The notes beneath the pieces are model-generated. The model saw only the letters and a program-made list of their open reading frames with translations. It was not told the DNA's origin and ran no database searches. A stretch of 64,000 nt of DNA from Candidatus Caldarchaeum subterraneum (GTDB lineage: Archaea > Thermoproteota > Nitrososphaeria_A > Caldarchaeales > Caldarchaeaceae). The stretch covers positions 1,108,981 to 1,172,980 of the forward strand of contig BA000048.1 in the NCBI GenBank assembly GCA_000270325.1, written 5' to 3'. Of this stretch, positions 26,526-35,517 are shown piece by piece; the stretch's first letter is position 1, and each line of letters starts with the position of its first letter. The translations under genes and the position numbers were made by a program.

Positions 26526-26629
26526 CCAACACCAAAAACCTAGGCATGCATATATAACCGTAGCAGAGTTAAAAAAAAATTGTTGGTAACGCGAAAACAC
26601 TCTTATACGGTTTAGCGGAAAAGGGCTGT

Positions 26630-26971
26630 GTGGCGGGCAAGTGCCCCATATGCGGAGAAGACGTCACCTGGGCCGAGGAAAAAGCAGGCCTCTACACCTG
26701 TTTAACCGTGTGCATACCCGCCGTCCGCCACCCAGCCCACCTCCTCCAAAAACATCCAAAATACCTACACGAAGCAAAGAAACTAGCCCGCCCAGTCTTC
26801 TACCCCGTAGCAGCCCTAACAGCAGCCGCAGCCCTCACACTATTAGCAGGGCTCTGGCAAGCCTCAATACCTGCAGCGGCCCTGTCAGCCGTGTTCTTCA
26901 CGATTGGCTGGCGTCGGCGGAAGACTCTCCTCCACCGTCACCAGTCTTTCTACTCCGTGAAAAATCTTTGA
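26630..26971 (+). CDS. zinc-ribbon membrane protein, hypothetical
   Basis: Small protein of 113 residues with a GTG start. The N terminus has CPICGE and a second cysteine pair in CLTVC, likely a zinc ribbon, and about residues 55-92 form two hydrophobic helices, followed by a basic tail. The function is unknown. Its 3' end overlaps the signal peptidase gene on the opposite strand by 74 bases. The reading is supported by the ribbon and the membrane helices, but not by any family that I recognise. Confidence 0.45.
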   Translation: MAGKCPICGEDVTWAEEKAGLYTCLTVCIPAVRHPAHLLQKHPKYLHEAKKLARPVFYPVAALTAAAALTLLAGLWQASIPAAALSAVFFTIGWRRRKTLLHRHQSFYSVKNL

Positions 26972-27476
26972 CGATGAGAACCACGTTGACAGCTATGAGG
27001 AGCAGGACAAGTATCGGCCCCGCTGGGTAATATATTTCTCCTCGGAGGAAGAGGCTGATGTAACCGATTCCCGTCCACGCCGGTATGCTCAGCCCAGTCC
27101 ATCTACCCAGCAAGTGGTCAAAAGGCACAGGCCCCCAGTAATCCGCCACAGCGTTTGCATCACCCTTAGTAATGAAGCCACCCGAAACCCTTGCCACAGC
27201 CCTGTGAACAATAATCGAACCAGGCACACCTTTCTCACCCGGCCTGTAGAAAACAATCACATCCCCGTTAACAGGGTCCGCTCTAACATCGTCGGGGCTA
27301 ACCGGTAAAACGATTATGATGTCGCCCACCTCTATCACTGGACGCATGCTGCCGCTTTTGACCACGAGAAGCGGAAAAGTTACTCCCAAAGCTGTGTGCA
27401 GCAACGATAGTGCGAGCAACGTGGCGACAACCCCGAGCACGGCGGCGTAGGCGACGTTCCGCAACATCCTCCTCAT
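26898..27476 (-). CDS. signal peptidase I, archaeal/SipW type
   Basis: Membrane protease that removes signal peptides from exported proteins. The sequence shows an N-terminal membrane helix (about 8-30), SGSMRP with the catalytic Ser43, GDIIIV, IVHRAV with His91 replacing the lysine of bacterial enzymes, and TKGDAN with Asp106. This is the Ser-His-Asp form of archaea and SipW. A second helix at about 148-168 is followed by a polar tail. Length 192 is normal. It starts three bases after the stop of the 911-residue surface protein, so the two are one operon and that protein is a likely substrate. Confidence 0.9.
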   Translation of the reverse strand: MRRMLRNVAYAAVLGVVATLLALSLLHTALGVTFPLLVVKSGSMRPVIEVGDIIIVLPVSPDDVRADPVNGDVIVFYRPGEKGVPGSIIVHRAVARVSGGFITKGDANAVADYWGPVPFDHLLGRWTGLSIPAWTGIGYISLFLRGEIYYPAGPILVLLLIAVNVVLIVKDFSRSRKTGDGGGESSADASQS

Positions 27477-27479
27477 TTT

Positions 27480-30215
27480 CTAGACACGAGGTCGACGAAG
27501 CCGCTTAAATGTTTGAGTCTCGCCCTCGCCACGGGGCTGCATAGTTCTCTGAGGCCTCTGTCCACCTCTCTGTCTACCCGACGGACGCAGCTTTCCCCAT
27601 CTCAGCAAGCCGAAGACAGAAGATGTTGACACAGCGGCCGTCGCAGCTAAAACAACTCCCTGCCACTGCGGGTTATCGACAACATGCAGTATCGAGAGAG
27701 ATTTATTGGCTTTCGACGAGTAGCCGGATGAATAAGTGTATTCACCTATCTTCATAGTCCATGTGTAGTCCCCCTCAGCGGCGTAGAGAACAGCTTTCCC
27801 CTCCTCATCTGTTACCTTTCTTTCTATGACCTTGTCACCGCGGTTCAGAGAAACCTCGGCTCCTGCCACTGGTTCACCGCTCGGGTCTATGATTCTCACA
27901 TCCACCCGGTAAACCTTCGCCTGCAAATTAAGCTGCGTGGTCTGTACAAGAGAAATGGACTGCGACAGCACCACAGTGTCCTGGTAACTCACCTCCACCG
28001 CGAAATCACCTCTAGGAAGCTTAAGCTCCAGCCTTCCCGACTGGTCGGTGAATCCATCGCCGATTTTTCTACCACCCTGGGCAACAGATACGTAGGCAGC
28101 GGGAAGCACCGTGTCATCCATCCTCTTAACAGTAAGCCTCAGGTAGTAGACAGCGGCCTGCACACGTACAAGGTCTTCGTCAGCCCTGAAAACCGTCTGA
28201 CGGTCGTAAACAGTCACCCCCTTGTAGCGAGCTGAGAGACGGTAGGTCGACGCGGGAATGTCTTTAAAGATGACTCTACCGTTTTCAATCTCGCCAGCCT
28301 TTTTTACAACACCAAGGACAATCTCGACATCACCCGACTCGAGTGGAGCCCCATCGTCGTCCACCACCTCCACAATCACATCCACCACATTCTTCGCCTT
28401 CAGCACGATTTCTCTGCTAGAGTCTATTCTGACTGTCTCCTCATGCACTCCGATGTTGAGATAGTTGACGGCGATGTTGTAGCTGCCGATTGGCAGGTTT
28501 TTCACAGATGCGCGGCCGTCCGAGTCGGTGACGTTTTCAGCTGAGATTTCTCCGAGTGAAACCGTTACCTGTGCTGAGGAAAGAGCTGTCTCACCGTCGG
28601 CGTCGAAAACACGGAAAACAACGTTGAAAACCTTGGTTGCTACAACAACTTCCTTCTGGTCAGCGTCCAACGTAAACTCGAAGCCGTCGTTAACCTTGAC
28701 TCCTTTGTAATTCACCACTCCACGGTAAAGTATAGGCAGAAGACCAGATACAGTAGTCGCTCCATTCTCATCCGCCTGGAAAACTCCCAGAGAAACATCG
28801 TCGTAGGATTTGAGCTCCACCGCGCCCGCTATTCCCTCTCCCATGTCGTTGTTTATCTGGAGCTTGACTGTCCACAGGGTTGGTCTCAAAGTTATTCTCT
28901 GTTCATCCTGGTTTATCTCGACTGTTCCCGAGCCTATAACGTAGGTGCCTCGCGTAATCTCGTAGCTGTATCTTCCCGCTGGAATGTTTTGGAAACCTGT
29001 CGCCCCGTTAACAGTTGTCCTCTCGCTGCTGAAACTGCCCAACTGTATCCTCAGGCCCACTGTGGAGACAAGCCTCTCGCTACGCGTCCCCGAGGCATCC
29101 ACCCTGAAGAAAACATCGAAAAACTTTCCATTAACAGACGTGTCATCGGGCGCTCTTACATCGCCTCTGAAAACCTCTGTGTCACCCATTTTGACCACGA
29201 GGCTGTAGGTTCTCGACTTCACCAACCCGAAGCCGAACTCACCGGTCGATGTTGTCACCGGGTCGCCGTAGGGGCTTGTGTCGCGATAAAGCTGGGCTTG
29301 CAGGGTTATCCCCGTTATCTGCTCGGCGCCGTCGAAGTCAAGGATGCGGACACGGTAGTTTACAAGGTCTGTTCGGGCCCTGTGGACGACCTGACCGCTT
29401 GAGACGGCTATGTTTGACGTGGTCTGGTAAACGTTTTCCCCGCGATATTCCACGTCGAGGGGGTAGTTTCCTGCAGGCAGCCTATCAAGTATGGCGACGC
29501 CGCTAGAGTCGGTTGTGGCCGACTCGAATCCCGTGGTGTTGCCCGACTGTCTCACACCATACCACACTTTGACGGTCGCCGAGGGCACGGGGTTGCCGTT
29601 CAGGTCCTCAACAATAGCCCTTATGCTGAAAAGGTTTAGGTCAAGCGTCAGCCCTGAGCCGCCGTAGGCTCTTGTGAATGTTCCGACATCATATCCCCGG
29701 TAGGTCGTGGAAATCGTGTATGTTGTGTTAGGCATGAAGGATATCGATGCGCGGCCGTCGGAACCCGTGGTCGTTGTGTTTGTGTATGAGCCGTAGGTGA
29801 GGGTGATGCGGACGTTTGGGACAGGGTTACCCAGCGCCGTTCTCGCGAAAAGCACCATGGTTGTGACATTCACTCTGACGGTTACCTGAGCGGGGTTTGA
29901 TGGGTTAAGAAGGGAAGCGTTGAATACAGGGTTGTAGTACACTGTAAAACCTCGGAACAGAACCTCTACAGTTGCATTGGCTTTTCTGTTGAGACCTCCG
30001 AAAACTGCGTTACCGACTGAGTTTGTGGAATTCGTGGACGTGCCGTTTACTCTTACGAGTGCGCCGACGACGGGCTGGTTGGTGTCACTGGTGCGTACGT
30101 TGATGGTTACGCCGGTTGCGGCATGGGCCTCTGGTAACGACCCGAGAAACAGAAAGCATGCTGCCAGCAACGCGGCTGTCAACAGAATCGGCTGTAGGCG
30201 GTTGATATTGGCCAT
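27480..30215 (-). CDS. large modular surface protein with repeated CnaB/carboxypeptidase-regulatory-like domains
   Basis: Extracellular, membrane-anchored protein of 911 residues. It has a signal peptide (about 8-32, ending SLPEAHAA), roughly ten beta-sandwich modules of 75-90 residues, a membrane helix near 850-870 (GVVLAATAAVSTSSVFGLL) and a basic cytoplasmic tail rich in Arg and Gln. Modules repeat the pattern D-x-x-G-x-P-V-x-x-A-x-V followed by T-D-x-x-G-x-A, as in VEDLNGNPVPSATVKVWYG, RIIDPSGEPVAGAEVSLNRG and VTDSDGRASVKNLP. This is typical of CarboxypepD_reg or CnaB domains in adhesins and S-layer-associated proteins. The first 300 residues are rich in Asn-x-Ser/Thr sites. It is translated just ahead of a signal peptidase. 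Role in attachment or surface structure is inference. Confidence 0.8.
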   Translation of the reverse strand: MANINRLQPILLTAALLAACFLFLGSLPEAHAATGVTINVRTSDTNQPVVGALVRVNGTSTNSTNSVGNAVFGGLNRKANATVEVLFRGFTVYYNPVFNASLLNPSNPAQVTVRVNVTTMVLFARTALGNPVPNVRITLTYGSYTNTTTTGSDGRASISFMPNTTYTISTTYRGYDVGTFTRAYGGSGLTLDLNLFSIRAIVEDLNGNPVPSATVKVWYGVRQSGNTTGFESATTDSSGVAILDRLPAGNYPLDVEYRGENVYQTTSNIAVSSGQVVHRARTDLVNYRVRILDFDGAEQITGITLQAQLYRDTSPYGDPVTTSTGEFGFGLVKSRTYSLVVKMGDTEVFRGDVRAPDDTSVNGKFFDVFFRVDASGTRSERLVSTVGLRIQLGSFSSERTTVNGATGFQNIPAGRYSYEITRGTYVIGSGTVEINQDEQRITLRPTLWTVKLQINNDMGEGIAGAVELKSYDDVSLGVFQADENGATTVSGLLPILYRGVVNYKGVKVNDGFEFTLDADQKEVVVATKVFNVVFRVFDADGETALSSAQVTVSLGEISAENVTDSDGRASVKNLPIGSYNIAVNYLNIGVHEETVRIDSSREIVLKAKNVVDVIVEVVDDDGAPLESGDVEIVLGVVKKAGEIENGRVIFKDIPASTYRLSARYKGVTVYDRQTVFRADEDLVRVQAAVYYLRLTVKRMDDTVLPAAYVSVAQGGRKIGDGFTDQSGRLELKLPRGDFAVEVSYQDTVVLSQSISLVQTTQLNLQAKVYRVDVRIIDPSGEPVAGAEVSLNRGDKVIERKVTDEEGKAVLYAAEGDYTWTMKIGEYTYSSGYSSKANKSLSILHVVDNPQWQGVVLAATAAVSTSSVFGLLRWGKLRPSGRQRGGQRPQRTMQPRGEGETQTFKRLRRPRV

Positions 30216-30298
30216 GTTACATCCTCTTATTTACTGGAATATATTTTGATGGTTCTCGAAGATTCTCAAGTATTCATGGGTCTTACCGGTGTGGGGCT

Positions 30299-30847
30299 TT
30301 ACTTGTATGAGGAGGCTATTGTGTCAAGAGTCCATTTTACTGAATTCACTATTTCCCGTAACCTCGCCTCATCCCGGTAGTTTTTTACAACAATCTCCCG
30401 TGCAACATCGCCGTCATAAACCACTTCATAGGTCAACACACTGGATTGGTCAAGCTTACCTTCCGCGACCTTCTGGAGGTCGGCCTCCCGCATAGAGTCA
30501 AGCACTTTCCTCAGGAGAAAAGAGGAGAAGGGCCGCATTTCCTGTGTCACACGGATTTCTGGGTTAAAGACTATCCGCGCCTCTCTTTCCTTCAGTGTCA
30601 TGGTGGCGAGCAGGCTGCCGGACCTGCTTCTAATCATTTTTAGAGAAGCCAGCTCCTTCTCAGCCGGCTCAGGCGGAGGCTGAGCCTTCTTGAAGCTCTT
30701 AGCCACAAGCTCTCGGTCAACTAGCTCGAGCAAAGACCTGACAGCTTCGGCCTCCTTCTCCAAATCACTCAGCCGCTGCTCCAGATAGGTCTTGAGCTCG
30801 GCGAGCCGCTTAACCTCCGCATCCTCAGGCTGCAACCCGTGGGCCAA
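30299..30847 (-). CDS. coiled-coil protein, conserved hypothetical
   Basis: Cytoplasmic-looking protein of 182 residues. About residues 10-52 form a charged coiled coil (EVKRLAELKTYLEQRLSDLE), a Pro-rich linker follows (AQPPPEPAEK), and the C-terminal 110 residues are an alpha/beta domain with MIRSRSGSLLATM and VFNPEIRVTQEMRPF. There is no signal peptide. I do not recognise a family with known activity. It lies 83 bases upstream of the surface protein on the same strand and could share its transcription. Confidence 0.6.
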   Translation of the reverse strand: MAHGLQPEDAEVKRLAELKTYLEQRLSDLEKEAEAVRSLLELVDRELVAKSFKKAQPPPEPAEKELASLKMIRSRSGSLLATMTLKEREARIVFNPEIRVTQEMRPFSSFLLRKVLDSMREADLQKVAEGKLDQSSVLTYEVVYDGDVAREIVVKNYRDEARLREIVNSVKWTLDTIASSYK

Positions 30848-30887
30848 AACGTATCAGAGGATATTAAGGGTTGCGAAAACTTTTCTG

Positions 30888-32258
30888 TCAACCTTCAGTT
30901 CCCAGCCTGTTTCTGGTTGCTAGATATCTGCGGTAGAGTTCGTCATAGATGGGTTGGCTTTCGCCGTGTATGGTTTCGGCTATTTTGATGCTTGATGCTG
31001 CTTCTGCGAGGTTTTTGAAGAGGCCCGTGGCGGTGGCTGCTGTGAGGGCTGCGCCGAGGGCTGCTGTTTCGCGTATCTCAGGTATCTGAAACGGTTTTCC
31101 CACCACTGTGGCCTTGAGCTTTGTGACAAAGCCCGTCGCGCCTCCTCCGCTTGATACAATTCTCCGCACCTTGGTTACCTGCTCGAAAATCTCGACTACA
31201 CGGCGCAGCTCATAGGCGACCGCTTCAAAAAAGCTGCGTGCAACATGGTTCCAGCCATGGCAATAGGTTAGGTTGACCAACGAACCCCACACATCTTTCG
31301 TCATCTTCCATCCATCGGCGACAAACATTAGTCCTTCAGCACCAGGTGGAGCATGTTCGGCGAGCCTCTCAAAATAGGTGTAGTCACTGTTTGGAGAAAT
31401 TTTTTCGACGAGCCATTTATGCATAAGCCCGAGCGGAGGCGAGACGCTCATCATGTAGAGGCCGCTGATGTATGAGGGATAGGAGTGTGGAGTCTTCTCT
31501 TTTACCAGCGTGGCCATGACCTCTGTGGCACCCGCCACATCAACCATCTCCCCTTCTTCGACGACGCCTGAGCCAATCATGGCTGCGAGACTGTCTCCTA
31601 AAGCCACGACAACGGGAACACCCGGCTTCAGGCTAGCCCGTTTCGCAGCATCGTCATCTACATAACCCAAAACATCGGTGTAAGTCTGGACTTCACCCAG
31701 CAAGCTTGGATTGATTCCCGCATCTAGGCAAAGCCGCTCCAAGTCCTCAACCATGAACCATAGCTTATCCACACTGGTGCGCCCAGTCAACAGGTATCCA
31801 GCATACTCTTTCATGTCCAAGACTTTCGAGATTTTTGCATACACATTCGGCTCATGTCTCCTCAGCCAGACAAGGTTGCCGACCAATTTTCGCCCGATGT
31901 ATCCCTGAGAACCTTCCATCTCCTCCGCAGCTAGGTCAGCTCTTTTATCAAGGTGGCTTAGGACAGGGTAAACCGGGTTACCGAGTCTGTCAAGAAGAAC
32001 TAGAGAGACACTCTGTGCCGTGACACCCATGGCCTCAACTCTTCTTCCATCCAGCTTTTTCATCAAAAGCCTAAGCGATTCAAACATTTTGTCCCTGATT
32101 TCGCCCGCGTCATGCGTAAATATGCCGCGGGATGGTGAATAGATGTTAAGCGGCAGCCTCGCCTCAGCGAGAAGCTGACAGCATTCGTCTACGGCAACGG
32201 CCTTAACAGCCGTCGTCCCCACATCGACACCTATTAAACATCTCCCACGCTCCGCCAT
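30888..32258 (-). CDS. FGGY-family carbohydrate kinase
   Basis: ATP-dependent sugar kinase of about 456 residues. The opening CLIGVDVGTTAVKAVAVD is the phosphate-1 loop of the ASKHA fold; GVTAQSVSLVLLD, GVPVVVALGDSLAAMIGSG and SSGGGATGFVTKL are the later FGGY motifs. It is nearest in pattern to xylulokinase-type members, but the sugar is uncertain. An in-frame ATG at 32303 exists; the one at 32258 is chosen because GATAAATATC (32279-32288 on the minus strand) is 25 bases upstream and because the family motif starts there. It is divergent from uracil phosphoribosyltransferase. Confidence 0.85.
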   Translation of the reverse strand: MAERGRCLIGVDVGTTAVKAVAVDECCQLLAEARLPLNIYSPSRGIFTHDAGEIRDKMFESLRLLMKKLDGRRVEAMGVTAQSVSLVLLDRLGNPVYPVLSHLDKRADLAAEEMEGSQGYIGRKLVGNLVWLRRHEPNVYAKISKVLDMKEYAGYLLTGRTSVDKLWFMVEDLERLCLDAGINPSLLGEVQTYTDVLGYVDDDAAKRASLKPGVPVVVALGDSLAAMIGSGVVEEGEMVDVAGATEVMATLVKEKTPHSYPSYISGLYMMSVSPPLGLMHKWLVEKISPNSDYTYFERLAEHAPPGAEGLMFVADGWKMTKDVWGSLVNLTYCHGWNHVARSFFEAVAYELRRVVEIFEQVTKVRRIVSSGGGATGFVTKLKATVVGKPFQIPEIRETAALGAALTAATATGLFKNLAEAASSIKIAETIHGESQPIYDELYRRYLATRNRLGTEG

Positions 32259-32333
32259 CACTTTACAGACCATGGGCAGATATTTATCCGAAAAACTAAT
32301 CAAGTCATATGCATCTCTGGCTGGTGGTTCTCT

Positions 32334-32996
32334 GTGGGGAGCAGCTTACCTAACGTCTATGTTCTCGACCATCCCTACGCTCAAATGGTTTTGACAAGGC
32401 TTCGCGACAAATCCACGGGACAGATTGAGTTCCGTAAAGGGCTTGTGAAGCTGGGGAGGCTTATAGGCTTTGAGATAGCGAGGCATCTGCCCGTGTCGAA
32501 GAAATTAGTTACCACACCGCTGGAGGTTGAGGCGGAGGGTGTCGAAATACCGGATATAGACAAAATTGTACTTATCACGGTTTTGAGAGCGGCTATGCCT
32601 CTTGCCGAGGGTTTGTTGAAAATTTTTCCCACAGCGAGGCAAGGTGTGGTCAGCGCGAGAAGGGTTGAGGAAACCTATTCAGGTGGCTTGGATTTTGAAA
32701 TCGAGCTAACATATCTACGAATACCACGGTTAAACGGCTCGGAGATAGTGATTATCGCCGACCCTATGCTGGCAACGGGCTCGACCATGCTTAGGGTTGT
32801 TGAGGAAGTTTACAAGGTTGGGAAACCAAAGAGGCTCATGTTCGCCACCGTGATATCCACGATGCAGGGAATCAGCCGTGTCCACAGTGTTTATCCCCAG
32901 ACAGAAATCTTCACCGTCGCAATCGATGAGAAGCTGAACGAGAAGGGTTTCATCGTGCCTGGTTTGGGTGATGCGGGGGATAGAGCCTTCGGTTAG
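32334..32996 (+). CDS. upp: uracil phosphoribosyltransferase
   Basis: Pyrimidine salvage enzyme that makes UMP from uracil and PRPP. VLRAAMPLAEG (about residues 83-93), the PRPP loop IIADPMLATGSTM (about 139-151) and the uracil-binding end PGLGDAGDRAFG are all intact. Length 220 is normal. The start is GTG at 32334, with SSLPNVYVLDHP right after it as in other archaeal UPRTs. The upstream gene is divergent. Confidence 0.93.
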   Translation: MGSSLPNVYVLDHPYAQMVLTRLRDKSTGQIEFRKGLVKLGRLIGFEIARHLPVSKKLVTTPLEVEAEGVEIPDIDKIVLITVLRAAMPLAEGLLKIFPTARQGVVSARRVEETYSGGLDFEIELTYLRIPRLNGSEIVIIADPMLATGSTMLRVVEEVYKVGKPKRLMFATVISTMQGISRVHSVYPQTEIFTVAIDEKLNEKGFIVPGLGDAGDRAFG

Positions 32997-33041
32997 GCTA
33001 ATTTTTTTGAAAAGCTAATATTCCTTCTCTACCTTTCTTAC

Positions 33042-34697
33042 ATGTTGACCGGGTTTAGTGTTGATGTTTTGGTTGTTGGGAGTGGAGCCGCGGGCTTGGT
33101 GGGTGCTCTCACGGTCAGAAGCGCTGGATACGAGGTTCTGGTTGTGGAGAAAACCGATTTGGTTGGAGGCTCCAGCGCTATGTCTGGCGGCGGACTCTGG
33201 ATTCCCAATAACCATGTCTCGAGAGAAGCGGGTGTAGAGGATTCGTTTGAGGCGGCGTGGACCTATTTGAGCCATGTTGTTCCCGAGGCTGGTGAAGCAA
33301 CTTCTCCCGAGAGACTGAGAGCCTACCTAACCCATGGACCCGAGATGGTGAAGTTTCTCGCGGATATGGGGTTTAGATGGAGGCCGGCGCTCGGATACCC
33401 CGATTACTATCCCGAGACCCCCGGCGGCTCGGTTAAGGGCCGATGCATAGAAGGCGCTGTCTTCGACGCGCGTAAACTGGGGCCATGGGCGAGAAAGCTG
33501 AGACGCTACCCCGGCGCTCCCCCAATCCCCATTCACACAAACGAGGCTTGGAAAATGTATCTAGCACGAAGCAGGATAGGCATCGCCGCTTTTCTGAGGC
33601 TCGGCGCACGTCTAATCGGTCACAGTCTCCTCGGACGCAAGCCTTTGACCATGGGCGGCTCTCTTGTGGGGCAGCTGCTTTATCTCTGCCTGAAAAAGGG
33701 TGTCAGGATTTGGCTCGAGTCGCCGCTCAGGTCACTGGTTGTTGAGAATGGACGCGTAACGGGGGCCGTGGTTAATCACGAGGATAGGGATGTGGTTGTT
33801 GCTGCACGTGGCGGCGTTCTGCTCACATCAGGCGGCTTTGAACACAACCAATCCATGCGGGAAAAGTATCTACCCAACCCGACCAAAGCCGAGTGGGCCG
33901 TGGGCTCTCCCGGCAACACGGGCGACGCGATACAGGCGGCTGTCAAGATAGGGGCTGCGACGGCTTTAATGGACAAGGCGTGGGGCGGGCCCATAGCCAT
34001 AACACCGGACGGAAAACCCGTTTTCATTCTTGCCGAACGCAGTCTTCCTTTCGGCATAATCGTTGACCCAAACGGTGAGAGATTCATGAACGAGTCAGCC
34101 TCCTACGTCGACTGCTGGCACAACATCTACAAACATCATAAAACAACACCATGCATACCCGCGTGGCTGATAATCGACCAGAGGCACAGGTCCAACTATC
34201 TATTCGGAACTCTCATGCCAGGACGGACGCCTGAAAAAGCCACTGGGCCCCAGTATCTGTTGAGGGCGCACAGTCTCGAGGAGCTTGCTCGGAAAATCGG
34301 TGTAGATGAGAAAGGTTTGCTGAGGACTGTTGAGCGGTTTAACGAAATGGCTGTTAAAGGTGTGGACGAGGATTTTCACCGTGGAGAAAGCGCCTACGAC
34401 AGGTTCTACTCGGACCCACGTGTCAAGCCCAACCCCAACCTCGGCCCGCTCACCAAGCCACCATACTACGCCACGGCTATCTACCCCGGAGAACTCGGAA
34501 CATGCGGAGGCCTTCTCACCGACGAAAACGCACGGGTAATGCATGTCGACGGACATCCCATACCCGGCCTCTATGCAGCGGGAAACACCACAGCAGCGGT
34601 CTTCGGCGGAACGTACCCAGGCCCAGGCTCCACACTGGGCCCAGCATGCACCTTCGCATACATCGCAGCCAAACATATCGTAGAAACGCTGAAGTGA
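33042..34697 (+). CDS. FAD-dependent dehydrogenase (3-ketosteroid dehydrogenase / fumarate reductase flavoprotein fold)
   Basis: Flavoprotein of 551 residues. VLVVGSGAAGLVGAL (about 9-23) is the FAD-binding loop, followed by VVEKTDLVGGSSAMSGGGLW, the pattern of KstD-like and fumarate reductase-like enzymes, and TCGGLLTDENARVM and GLYAAGNTTAAVFGG near the C terminus. It should take or give two hydrogens at a C-C bond; the substrate is unknown. Its TGA stop supplies the base that is the discriminator of the antisense tRNA-Cys. Confidence 0.85.
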   Translation: MLTGFSVDVLVVGSGAAGLVGALTVRSAGYEVLVVEKTDLVGGSSAMSGGGLWIPNNHVSREAGVEDSFEAAWTYLSHVVPEAGEATSPERLRAYLTHGPEMVKFLADMGFRWRPALGYPDYYPETPGGSVKGRCIEGAVFDARKLGPWARKLRRYPGAPPIPIHTNEAWKMYLARSRIGIAAFLRLGARLIGHSLLGRKPLTMGGSLVGQLLYLCLKKGVRIWLESPLRSLVVENGRVTGAVVNHEDRDVVVAARGGVLLTSGGFEHNQSMREKYLPNPTKAEWAVGSPGNTGDAIQAAVKIGAATALMDKAWGGPIAITPDGKPVFILAERSLPFGIIVDPNGERFMNESASYVDCWHNIYKHHKTTPCIPAWLIIDQRHRSNYLFGTLMPGRTPEKATGPQYLLRAHSLEELARKIGVDEKGLLRTVERFNEMAVKGVDEDFHRGESAYDRFYSDPRVKPNPNLGPLTKPPYYATAIYPGELGTCGGLLTDENARVMHVDGHPIPGLYAAGNTTAAVFGGTYPGPGSTLGPACTFAYIAAKHIVETLK

Positions 34698-34768
34698 GCC
34701 GGGGAGGGGATTTGCACCCCTGTAAAGCGGCTCTGCAGGCCGCCGCCTCGCTGCTCGGCCACCCCGGC
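34697..34768 (-). tRNA. trnC(gca): tRNA-Cys (GCA)
   Basis: On the minus strand the acceptor stem GCCGGGG pairs with CCCCGGC, the anticodon stem GCGGC/GCCGC encloses the loop CTGCAGA with anticodon GCA, and the T stem AGGGG/CCCCT is complete. The discriminator is U, as usual for tRNA-Cys. No intron and no encoded CCA. The discriminator position is the last base of the stop codon of the dehydrogenase on the other strand. Confidence 0.95.
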
Positions 34769-34801
34769 CCATCAGATTATGCTACATGCCTGCTTTTGAT
34801 T

Positions 34802-35041
34802 TTAACGTTTGATCGGCTTAGGCGGCTTGGTTGTAGCGGCCACGTAGCCTATGAAGCCTATGACGAGAAAAAGAAACAACATGATCAAGAGGGCTGTTGT
34901 CTTGACCGCTGCATCGGGGTCGAGGAAAGGAATGGCGCCAAGCAGCCAGAGAACATACAGAATAGCTCCTCCTACGGCCAAAAACATGAGCAGATAGCCG
35001 AGCAATTTTCCAGTGTTCAAGCTGTCTAGGTGGTTTAACAT
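34802..35041 (-). CDS. small membrane protein, hypothetical
   Basis: Protein of 79 residues starting MLNHLDSLNTG, with two hydrophobic helices (about 14-36 and 46-68) and a basic tail KPPKPIKR. An upstream extension of the frame to 35239 lies inside the divergent regulator gene and has no membrane or domain character, so the ATG at 35041 is chosen. Function unknown. Its start is 34 bases from the divergent regulator gene, so the two may be controlled together. Confidence 0.5.
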   Translation of the reverse strand: MLNHLDSLNTGKLLGYLLMFLAVGGAILYVLWLLGAIPFLDPDAAVKTTALLIMLFLFLVIGFIGYVAATTKPPKPIKR

Positions 35042-35074
35042 CTTTTTAATAGTGGTTGCGTTGTGTGATGAAGG

Positions 35075-35506
35075 ATGTCTGTGGACCGTAGGAGGGTTGA
35101 AGCTGAACTGCGGGGTAGGACGTTCGATGTTTACATATACGTTTTGAAGGCTGGTCGGCCGGTGGGTGTGAGGGATGTTCAGCGTGGCCTCGGGTTGTCG
35201 AGCCCCAGCGTCGCGTTCCATCATCTTGAGAAGCTTCACGGCCTAGGTGTGTTGGAGAAGGATGAAAAAGGGGCATACCGAGCGGTTGAGAAAGTCGATG
35301 TCTCCGTTCTTCAGTCATTCATACTCATAGGCGGAAAGCTGCTGCCCCGAATGGCTTTTTACGCAACATTCTTCATAACATTCACGCTCCTCTATCTCAT
35401 AACCCATCCCGGGTCACCAGACCTCTACGCCACCAGCCTCGGAGCAGCCGCCTCCACAGTAACCCTCTACGAAACCCTGAGAACGTGGCGGAAAAAACCG
35501 TTCTAA
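35075..35506 (+). CDS. membrane-anchored winged-helix regulator
   Basis: Probable transcription regulator of 143 residues. Residues 12-70 read as a winged helix (VRDVQRGLGLSSPSVAFHHLEKLHGLGV, shortened: LSSPSVAFHHLEKL as recognition helix), then DEKGAYRAVEK as the wing. Two hydrophobic helices at about 85-130 follow (LPRMAFYATFFITFTLLYLI is the first), so the protein should sit in the membrane with its DNA-binding domain inside. Similar one-protein membrane regulators are common in archaea. The neighbour genes on either side are small membrane proteins. Confidence 0.7.
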   Translation: MSVDRRRVEAELRGRTFDVYIYVLKAGRPVGVRDVQRGLGLSSPSVAFHHLEKLHGLGVLEKDEKGAYRAVEKVDVSVLQSFILIGGKLLPRMAFYATFFITFTLLYLITHPGSPDLYATSLGAAASTVTLYETLRTWRKKPF

Positions 35507-35517
35507 TCTCTGGACTT

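Noticed and set aside
21789-26600. cas genes next to the array
   Set aside because: The flanking genes are endonuclease IV and a VOC protein; neither is Cas-related.
34502-35029. 175-codon plus-strand frame over the end of the dehydrogenase, the tRNA-Cys and the small membrane protein
   Set aside because: It runs through a tRNA gene and two better supported genes and is very rich in Arg, His and Ser.
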